Shown here: piece by piece, positions 1 through 8,630 of the stretch | Numbering within the stretch: position 1 is the first letter of the stretch | Layout: each line of letters starts with the position of its first letter | DNA from: Anaerolineae bacterium | Lineage (GTDB): Bacteria > Chloroflexota > Anaerolineae > Aggregatilineales > Aggregatilineaceae | Reading direction: 5' to 3' | DNA length: 39,220 nt | NCBI GenBank assembly: GCA_027494015.1 | Contig: JAOSJP010000010.1 | Location: forward strand, 1-39,220 | The notes under the pieces: model-generated | What the model saw: the letters and a program-made list of their open reading frames with translations, nothing else | The model's database searches: none | What the model was told of the DNA's origin: nothing | Position numbers and translations under genes: made by a program

Positions 1-23
1 GGGCTTTTTGCTGTGAGAGGTTG

Positions 24-1775
24 TCAGAGGTGACGGCGCTGAATGCCGGTCACGCGGTACAGCTCGGTGTAGACCGGGGCGGCGTTGGCCTTGCGCGGGG
101 GCAGCGTCTCGACGGTTACCACGTCGCGGACCAGGCCGTAGGTGTGCGGGCTGAGGATGATCTCGCCTGCCAGCGCGTTTTCCTGCAGGTACTTGGCGTG
201 GTTGAACGGCGCGCCGATGGCCGTGAACTCCTTGCGGCTGGGGCTGCCCACGTTGCCGAGCACAGCCACGCCCGTGTCTACGCCGATGCCGTAGAACAGG
301 CGCTGTTCCGGCGGCAGGACTTCGTGCAGAGCGCGCACGTCGTAGGCCATGGACAGCGCGGCGCGCACAGCGCGCACAGCGTGATCCTGCTGTGGGTTCA
401 ACTGCGTGTTGAACAGCCCCACGACGGCATCGCCCATGTACTTGTCAATGATGCCGTCGTGCAGTTGGATGGCGTCCGTGCACACGGTCAGGTATTGGCT
501 GATGATGGTCATCAGGTGTTCGGGATCAAGCTGCTCGCTGAAAGCGGTGAAGCCGCGCACGTCAGCGAAGATGACCGAGATTTCGCGCTCGTCGCCGCTC
601 AGCCCCAGCCGGTCAATGCTCTGGATATTACGCACCAGCGAAGGGGGCAGGTAGGTGCGCACGACCTTGAGCGTGGCATCGCGCTTGCGAATCTCGGTCA
701 GATCGTCCACGACGATGGCCGTGCCGACCGTGAACCCCTGCGCATCCTTCAGCGGCGTCAGCTTGAGGCTCAGCGTCACCGCGCCGCGCCCCGGCAAGAC
801 CGGCTCGATCTCGAAGGCCTGCTGCCGATTCTCCAACTGGACGGTCTGCGCCACCTTCCTGAAGCCAGTGGAGAGATCGGGCAGCACCGTCTCGATGGGC
901 TGCCCCGGTGCGCGGTCGGCAGGCACGCCCAGAATCTGCTCGGCGGCGCGGTTGAAGATGACGATCTGGTTGTGCCGGTCGGTGGTGATCACGCCGCTGG
1001 GAATGGAGGCCAGCACGTTGTCGAGGAGCTGCTTAAGCTCGGTGATCTCGGCCAGGGCGCGCCGCGCGCGGGCGAACAGGCGCGCATTCTCGATGGCGAT
1101 GGCGGCCTGGTTGGCGAAGGCCACCAGCAGCGCCACCTCGCGCTCGCCAAAGAGATCGGCTACCTGCCGGTTGTCGGCGTAGAGCACACCGGTCACCGCC
1201 CCCTTGTGGATCAGCGGGACGCAGATAACCGAGCGGGGGCCGTGCGCCATGATGCTGCGCTGGATGCCGTAGCGCGGGTCGAGCAGCGCGTCACCGGCGA
1301 TCACCGGCTGGCCGGTCTCAGCGGCCTGACGCATGACCGTCTCGCTGACGGCGAAGCGGCTGGCGTCGAGCGGCTGGCGGTGCAGATCGCGCCCGATGCG
1401 GAATTCAAGCTGGCCCGTCTCGGACGAGCGCAGCACAATGTAGGCGCGCTCGGCCCCGGTCATGGCGATGGCCGTGTCCACGACCTCGGCCAGCACCGCC
1501 TCTGGTTCCAACGACGAGCTGAGCAGCCCGGTCGTCTTGGCCAGGGCGCGCAACTGCTCTAGCTCCGTGCTCTCCACAACCAACTGGTGCATCAGCCCGT
1601 GCAACTGGGCGCGCACCTCCAGCAGGTTCTGCAGCGTGCCCGGCGGCGTGGTCATGCCGCGCTGGCGCAGGGTGTCCTGCACCGCGTCCAGCGCAGCGGT
1701 GAGTTCGTCCATTTGCTGGCGGAGGCGCTCGATCTTGGCCTGCGCCTCGCGGTTGATGTTCGCCGTTTCGAGCAT
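24..1775 (-). CDS. GAF-PAS-class III nucleotide cyclase, metal-site-competent paralogue
   Basis: This 583-residue cytoplasmic signalling protein probably makes a cyclic nucleotide. It has an N-terminal helical/coiled segment (about 1-70), a GAF domain (about 75-230, ending in the typical FANQAAIAIENARLF stretch), a PAS domain (about 245-375), a linker and a class III cyclase domain (about 390-560). Both metal-binding aspartates are visible: D405 in FADVRGFT and D449 in DKYMGDA. The substrate-recognition positions are K445 and T518. The transition-state Asn is N525, but the position four residues later, normally Arg, is Tyr (Y529, in FNHAKYL). A homodimer would therefore lack the catalytic Arg. 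It lies 30 bp downstream of a paralogue on the same strand, so the two are probably co-transcribed. No membrane segment is seen. The domain calls are firm; the activity and the choice of ATP or GTP are not established. Confidence 0.88.
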   Translation of the reverse strand: MLETANINREAQAKIERLRQQMDELTAALDAVQDTLRQRGMTTPPGTLQNLLEVRAQLHGLMHQLVVESTELEQLRALAKTTGLLSSSLEPEAVLAEVVDTAIAMTGAERAYIVLRSSETGQLEFRIGRDLHRQPLDASRFAVSETVMRQAAETGQPVIAGDALLDPRYGIQRSIMAHGPRSVICVPLIHKGAVTGVLYADNRQVADLFGEREVALLVAFANQAAIAIENARLFARARRALAEITELKQLLDNVLASIPSGVITTDRHNQIVIFNRAAEQILGVPADRAPGQPIETVLPDLSTGFRKVAQTVQLENRQQAFEIEPVLPGRGAVTLSLKLTPLKDAQGFTVGTAIVVDDLTEIRKRDATLKVVRTYLPPSLVRNIQSIDRLGLSGDEREISVIFADVRGFTAFSEQLDPEHLMTIISQYLTVCTDAIQLHDGIIDKYMGDAVVGLFNTQLNPQQDHAVRAVRAALSMAYDVRALHEVLPPEQRLFYGIGVDTGVAVLGNVGSPSRKEFTAIGAPFNHAKYLQENALAGEIILSPHTYGLVRDVVTVETLPPRKANAAPVYTELYRVTGIQRRHL

Positions 1776-1805
1776 CGCGGTTTTTGTCCCTGTTGCGGCG
1801 GCGGA

Positions 1806-3563
1806 TCAGGCGCGCCGGCGCTGTAGCTCGTAGATGGCCGTGGCCTGGCTGCGGCCCTTCATCTGCGCGCTGCCGCGCGCGATGACCAGCAGGCCGTTGG
1901 CCGGGTCGGCCAGCTGGCTCGCGCAGGCGCGGCAGCAATCCTCGCTGATGATGATCTGGCCGGGCGCGGCGTGCTCTTCCAGGCGCTTGGCCAGGTTTAC
2001 GGTGTCGCCGAGAGCGGTGAAATCGCGGCGCGAGGGGCTGCCCACATTGCCCACCGTCGCCACGCCGCTGTGCACCCCGATGCGGAAGCGGGGAGCCGGC
2101 TCTTCGCCGAGGGTGAGAGCCAGGGCCAGGAAGTCGTCGGCGATCTTCAAGGCGGCGAGAACGGCCTGCCAGGCGTGGTCTGGGGCCGGGTTGAGCTGGG
2201 TGTTGAACAGGCCCATGATCTCGCTGCCCATGAACTTGTCAATCACGCCGTTCTGGGTGTGGATCGCCTCCGCGCCAACGGTCAGGTAGAGATTGAGCCG
2301 CTCCATCAGTTCCTGGGCGCGCAGCGCCTCCGGGAAGGACGACAGCGGGCGCGATTCGACGAAGAGGATGGTGATCACGCGCCGCTCGCCACGCAAGCCC
2401 AGCCCGTCGAGACTCTGGATATTGTCCAGCATCGCCGGGGGAAGGTAGCGGCGCACCGCTTCGAGCGTGGCCTCGCGTCGCTTGAACTCGGTGAGGTCGT
2501 CCACGACAATGGCCGCGCCCTCGATGGTCTGCTGGTTGACCAGCGGCGACAGCTTGAAAGCCAGGCTCACCTCGCCCCGTTGCGGCAGCACCGGCTCGAT
2601 CTCGATCCAGTCGTGCGCGCCGCTGGCGATCACGCTCGCCAGCGAGTCGGCCAGGTGCTCGTAAATGGGCGGCAGCGCCTCGGCGAGCGCGTAGCCCACT
2701 ACGCCCTGGCTGGCGACGGTGAGAATGCGCTCTGCCGCATGATTGCAGATGGTGACAACGGTCTCTGTGTCGGTCGTGAGCACGCCGCTGGCGATGGAGG
2801 CGAACACGTTGTCCATCAACTCGGTCATGGCGGTGACTTCGCTGAGGGTGGTCTGCACGCGGGCGAAGAGCCGGGCGTTCTCGATGGCGATGGCCGCCTG
2901 GTTGGCGAAGGCGGACAGCAGCGACAGCTCCTTCTCGCCGAAGACGCCATCCTTGACGCGGTTATCCACGTAGACCACTCCCGTCACTCGCTCCCGCAGC
3001 ACCAGCGGCACGCAGAGAATCGAGCGCAGGGCGTGGATGACCACGCTCTCCTGCGTGCTGAAGGCGGGATCGGCCAGGGCGTTGGTGGCGAGCACGGGGC
3101 GACCCGTCTCGGCCACCTGGCCGACAACTGTGCGGCTAACAATGAACGCGCTCTGCTCCAGCGTCTCGCGGTCGAGATTGCGGGCGACGCGAAACTCCAG
3201 GTCGCTGGTCTGTTCGTCGCGCAGCACGATGTAGCCACGCTCGGCCCCGGTCAGGGCGATGACCGTATCCATCACTTCGTTGAGCACCTGATGGATGTCC
3301 AGCGTGGAGTTGACCAGGGAGGTGGTGTGGGCCAGGGCGCGCAACTGTTCCAGCTCAACGGCGGAGGCGCTCAGGAACGTGGAGAGGGCGCGCAGGTCCG
3401 CGACGACCTGCACCAGCCCGCCCAGCAGATCGGGCGGAAGGCCCAACCCGCGCTGGCGCAGCAGGCTGTGCTGGGCGTGCAGCGCGTCGCTGACATCCTG
3501 GACGACATGGCTCAACTGAGCGAGTCGCGCGGCAACCGGCTGAGTCTTCCCGGAGCCAATCAT
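1806..3563 (-). CDS. GAF-PAS-class III nucleotide cyclase, C2-like paralogue lacking metal aspartates
   Basis: This protein of about 585 residues is a paralogue of the gene just downstream, with the same order of helical segment, GAF, PAS and cyclase domains. I chose the ATG at 3563 because a GGAG lies 10 nt upstream and a TATAAT promoter sits at 3607-3612; a GTG at 3590 would add nine residues but has no ribosome site. In the cyclase domain the two metal aspartates are replaced: Glu (E403, in LFVESRPL) and Ser (S447, in DKFMGSEI). K443, T516 and the transition-state pair N523/R527 (VNLAKRL) are intact. Gly-Ser in place of Gly-Asp is also what animal adenylyl cyclase C2 domains show. Alone it should be inactive or very weak. 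It could complete the active site of the neighbouring protein as a heterodimer. Confidence 0.87.
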   Translation of the reverse strand: MIGSGKTQPVAARLAQLSHVVQDVSDALHAQHSLLRQRGLGLPPDLLGGLVQVVADLRALSTFLSASAVELEQLRALAHTTSLVNSTLDIHQVLNEVMDTVIALTGAERGYIVLRDEQTSDLEFRVARNLDRETLEQSAFIVSRTVVGQVAETGRPVLATNALADPAFSTQESVVIHALRSILCVPLVLRERVTGVVYVDNRVKDGVFGEKELSLLSAFANQAAIAIENARLFARVQTTLSEVTAMTELMDNVFASIASGVLTTDTETVVTICNHAAERILTVASQGVVGYALAEALPPIYEHLADSLASVIASGAHDWIEIEPVLPQRGEVSLAFKLSPLVNQQTIEGAAIVVDDLTEFKRREATLEAVRRYLPPAMLDNIQSLDGLGLRGERRVITILFVESRPLSSFPEALRAQELMERLNLYLTVGAEAIHTQNGVIDKFMGSEIMGLFNTQLNPAPDHAWQAVLAALKIADDFLALALTLGEEPAPRFRIGVHSGVATVGNVGSPSRRDFTALGDTVNLAKRLEEHAAPGQIIISEDCCRACASQLADPANGLLVIARGSAQMKGRSQATAIYELQRRRA

Positions 3564-3606
3564 GACAAGAGGACTCCGCTGACGAGACACAAGGGCGTTG
3601 GGGTTG

Positions 3607-3634
3607 ATTATACCCGTGCGCGAAAGGCCAGCAA
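3607..3634 (-). promoter_or_regulatory. sigma70-like promoter of the cyclase pair
   Basis: Read on the minus strand there is TTGCTG (3629-3634), a 16-bp spacer and a perfect TATAAT (3607-3612). The -10 lies about 43 bp upstream of the chosen ATG. The left end of a hairpin element begins about 12 bp beyond the -35. Confidence 0.6.
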
Positions 3635-3645
3635 TGCATCGCGGG

Positions 3646-3834
3646 GGGCGTGCAAAAGTTGACAGCGACTCGCTGGACGCGGGGTATTGACCTCACCCCC
3701 AGCCTCGCCCCGCTCGGCTTGCCCCCTCTCCGTTGACGGAGAGGGGGCGGAGAGGCGCGTGAGCGCCGAGCGGGGGTGAGGCCCGTAGGGGCGTATGGCG
3801 ATACGCCCCTGCGAGCAGGCTGGCGCGCGGCGGA
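3646..3834. mobile_element. MITE-like hairpin element, copy A (degenerate right end)
   Basis: The core at 3687-3781 matches the other copies: CCTCACCCCC pairs with GGGGGTGAGG, and an inner hairpin has a 12-bp perfect stem (CCCCCTCTCCGT and its complement). The left end resembles the family terminus GGGTGCGTGCAAA in a shortened form. The right part differs: where copy B has a GGGCGC/GCGCCC hairpin, this copy has another hairpin, AGGGGCGTAT with ATACGCCCCT (about 3785-3812). The right boundary is uncertain and no target duplication is convincing. It occupies most of the gap between the cyclase promoter and the 3' end of topA. Confidence 0.65.
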
Positions 3835-3863
3835 TTTTGATGCGAATGCGCCGGGGAGGGCAA

Positions 3864-3883
3864 GGGCGCTCAGCGGAGCGCCC
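3864..3883 (-). terminator. possible weak terminator hairpin of topA
   Basis: GGGCGCT and AGCGCCC form a 7-bp stem with a 6-nt loop, 10 bp beyond the topA stop codon. There is no T-tract on the minus strand, so termination here is uncertain. Confidence 0.3.
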
Positions 3884-3892
3884 GGCAGGCGG

Positions 3893-6457
<2,565 letters not shown>

Positions 6458-6577
6458 GGTGACCCCAGGTGACTAATTGGCTGTTGTGGGCGTCCGGCGC
6501 ATGGTGCACGTCGGGCCGGGCGAAACGCAGCGAAGGGTACCATCATGTCGGGCGGCTGGCAAGAGCGAGTCGGCGCG

Positions 6578-6771
6578 GGGTGCATGCAAAGGTTGTCAGC
6601 GACTTGTTTGACGTGGGGGTATTGACCTCACCCCCAGCCTCGCTGCGCTCGGCTCTTCCCCCTCTCCGTTGACGGAGAGGGGGCGGCGAGGCGCGTGAGC
6701 GCCGAGCGGGGGTGAGGTCAACCAGGGCGCAGCAGAGCAGCGCCCCTACCTGACAGGTTTTGCACGCACCC
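6578..6771. mobile_element. MITE-like hairpin element, copy B (194 bp)
   Basis: This is the best-preserved copy. The termini are GGGTGCATGCAAA on the left and TTTGCACGCACCC on the right, an imperfect inverted repeat. The core (6622-6721) has a 14-bp outer stem TTGACCTCACCCCC/GGGGGTGAGGTCAA, an inner 12-bp hairpin and a GGCGC-GTGA-GCGCC mini-hairpin. Right of the core is a GGGCGC/GCGCCC hairpin. The flanking 8-mers TCGGCGCG (6570-6577) and TCGCCGCG (6772-6779) match at 7 of 8 positions, as expected for an old target-site duplication. No ORF is present, so it would depend on a transposase supplied elsewhere. It fills most of the 330-bp gap upstream of topA. Confidence 0.75.
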
Positions 6772-6787
6772 TCGCCGCGCTCGCAGC

Positions 6788-7303
6788 TTAATCCACCTTC
6801 GGCGATGAGTCGCCCGCCGGCGCGTAGACCTGTGCCGCCGGGAACTCCGCCAGCCCATCCACGTCGAGGAAGGAGACATCACCGGGCGTCAGATGAAGGG
6901 CCAGGTGCGCGTCGGGGGGGACGGTCAGCGCCAGTTCCAGGCGTGCCGCCGCGCCCACGACCAGCTTGCGCCGGGCGACGATGTAGATGCCCGCTTCGTC
7001 CTGCTCGGCGGTCAGCTCGACGCCGAAAGATCGCGCCAGGCTCGCCTCCAGCTCAACGCGCGGCGCGTCGTGTCGGCGCACCGACACGGCACAGTGCGAC
7101 CCGCGCACGTAAACAGTCAGCGGGCGAGAGACGGCGAAGACCTGGATGAACGAGCGCTGTCCGCTTTTGGGCACCGCTTCGACGGCGGCGCTGACCGCCG
7201 ACTCCACCGCCGACCGTCCGCCGTGACGCAGCAGCGTGCTGAGAGCTGCGTGCCCGCCGGCGCGCACCAGCCAGCCCATAGCCCGCCTGACCAGACTCAC
7301 CAT
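6788..7303 (-). CDS. hypothetical protein, possible beta-rich DUF4097-like domain
   Basis: A protein of about 171 residues. I place the start at the ATG at 7303, where GGAGG lies 7 nt upstream inside the preceding hydrolase gene, giving a 7-bp overlap and probable translational coupling. The first 50 residues are Arg/Ala-rich and helical. Residues about 55-165 alternate hydrophobic and polar in short beta-strand-like blocks and resemble the repetitive beta-helical putative adhesin domains (DUF4097 type), but no diagnostic motif is visible. There is no signal peptide or clear membrane segment. The partnership with the hydrolase is inferred from the overlap only. Confidence 0.65.
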   Translation of the reverse strand: MVSLVRRAMGWLVRAGGHAALSTLLRHGGRSAVESAVSAAVEAVPKSGQRSFIQVFAVSRPLTVYVRGSHCAVSVRRHDAPRVELEASLARSFGVELTAEQDEAGIYIVARRKLVVGAAARLELALTVPPDAHLALHLTPGDVSFLDVDGLAEFPAAQVYAPAGDSSPKVD

Positions 7304-8076
7304 TGCTCTGCCTCCAACCACCTGGTGATGGCGCGCGCGACTTCGGCGGCGCGCTCCAGGGGCACCATGTGCCCGGCTCCCCCGATGACGACCAGCGTCG
7401 CGCGCGGGATGCGCTCGGCCAGCGTCTCGCTGAAGGAGAGGGGCACCATGCGGTCGTCTGCCGCGCCGATGATCAACGTCGGCGCGGCGATCTGGTGCAG
7501 CCGATCGCGCGCGTCGAAGGACTGGCAGGCCAGGTAGTCACCGCGCAGCACGGCGGGCGGCGTCTGGGCCATGCGCTCGTGGGCCTGCGCCCGCAGACCA
7601 TCCGTCAAGGGGTGTCCCCAGGCGTGGGTGATGATCCAGTCCAGCGTTGTGTCAGGCTCGGCGAGGATACGCTGGGGCAGGGCGGGGTCTATGGGCAGTT
7701 TGCTGCCGGTGGCGATCAGCACCAGCCCGGCAATGCGGCCAGGATCGCTCAGCGCGACCTGCTGGGCAATGGCGCCGCCCATGCTGTGCCCGACCAGAAT
7801 CGCCCGCTCCAGGCCCAGACGGTCGAGGAACAGGCGCACGTCCTGCGCATACCCTGCGACGGTGGCCCGCCCCGGCCCGGTCGAGCGCCCGTGACCGGGC
7901 AGATCGAGCGTCAGCACGCGCGCGCCCGGCAGTCGGCGCAGCGCGGCGGGCCAGTCCAGCCGAGAGCCGCCCGCGCCATGCACGAGCAACAGCGGCGGCC
8001 AGCGCCCCGCGCCCTGTGCCTGGCTGGAGAAGTCCGAGTAGTGGATTGCGCCGTGTCCGGCTGCGACTGCTGGCAT
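7297..8076 (-). CDS. alpha/beta-fold hydrolase
   Basis: A 259-residue cytoplasmic alpha/beta hydrolase. It has the oxyanion-hole motif HGAGGSRLDW (about 33-42), the nucleophile elbow GHSMGG with Ser98, an acid at Asp207/208 in GAADDRMVP, and the catalytic histidine H236 in GAGHMVPLE. This is the complete triad in normal order and at family-typical length. The cap region (about 125-190) is small. The substrate cannot be deduced; esterases, lactonases and C-C hydrolases share this pattern. The ATG is preceded by GGAGAG. It is the first gene of a two-gene unit with the overlapping hypothetical gene. Confidence 0.88.
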   Translation of the reverse strand: MPAVAAGHGAIHYSDFSSQAQGAGRWPPLLLVHGAGGSRLDWPAALRRLPGARVLTLDLPGHGRSTGPGRATVAGYAQDVRLFLDRLGLERAILVGHSMGGAIAQQVALSDPGRIAGLVLIATGSKLPIDPALPQRILAEPDTTLDWIITHAWGHPLTDGLRAQAHERMAQTPPAVLRGDYLACQSFDARDRLHQIAAPTLIIGAADDRMVPLSFSETLAERIPRATLVVIGGAGHMVPLERAAEVARAITRWLEAEQW

Positions 8077-8153
8077 TGGCTCTCCGCCGCAGAATTCCGT
8101 GAAACGCTCACTTTGTGCCAGTGTAGCGCGGAGTGGGGGGCGCGCGCCAGCGC

Positions 8154-8183
8154 TTGACGGCAGCCGCGCAGCAGGGCTATACT
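8154..8183 (+). promoter_or_regulatory. sigma70-like promoter of the Trm112-like gene
   Basis: TTGACG (8154-8159), an 18-bp spacer and TATACT (8178-8183), located 38 bp upstream of the start codon. A similar TATACT stands before the next gene. Confidence 0.6.
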
Positions 8184-8220
8184 GGCGACGTGCAATTCAA
8201 GCCCAAGCTGGAGGAAACCG

Positions 8221-8484
8221 ATGGCCGACGAGACTTCGCCCGGCGCTGCGATCAGCCCGGACCTGCTCGAAATCCTGCGCTGCCCCGAAGCGGTGCATTA
8301 CACGGACAAGGGCGATGACCCAGGCCGCCTGGAACTGGTGCACGGATGCTGGCTGGTCTGCGCGGATTCGGGCTACAAATACCCGATCCGCGATGGGATT
8401 CCGGTCATGCTCATCGAGGTCGGCAAGAAGTATAAGGACGTGCCGGTTGCCGACCTGCCGGTGCCCCCGCCCGACGAGGACTGA
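8221..8484 (+). CDS. Trm112-like / UPF0434 small zinc-ribbon-type protein
   Basis: An 87-residue protein with the Trm112/YcaR pattern: LLEILRCPE near the N-terminus and a later ADSGYKYPIRDGIPVMLI block, which is the family's characteristic 'YPI.dGIP.ml' signature. Compared with zinc-binding members the CPxC pair is reduced to one Cys (CPEA) and only two further cysteines (GCW, VCA) are seen, so metal binding is doubtful. The tail is Pro/Asp-rich. A strong GGAGG lies 7 nt before the ATG. Trm112-like proteins often partner methyltransferases; none is adjacent here, so no function is assigned. Confidence 0.8.
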   Translation: MADETSPGAAISPDLLEILRCPEAVHYTDKGDDPGRLELVHGCWLVCADSGYKYPIRDGIPVMLIEVGKKYKDVPVADLPVPPPDED

Positions 8485-8569
8485 GCGCAGCGCCCCTTCG
8501 GTCCGTCCCACGCTCAATGAGAATCGCGTAGCTCGTGCCGCCCGGCTAGTGCCAGCGGGCGGCATTTGC

Positions 8570-8575
8570 TATACT
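8570..8575 (+). promoter_or_regulatory. candidate -10 box upstream of the STAND ATPase gene
   Basis: TATACT in the context GCTATACTG, the same context as the promoter at 8178. The expected -35 position (TAGTGC, 8547-8552) is a poor match. Confidence 0.35.
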
Positions 8576-8630
8576 GCTGGCAGGACTTGTGCCCCAAACC
8601 GGGCTTCGCGTGAGTTGACGGGTGGTTTCC

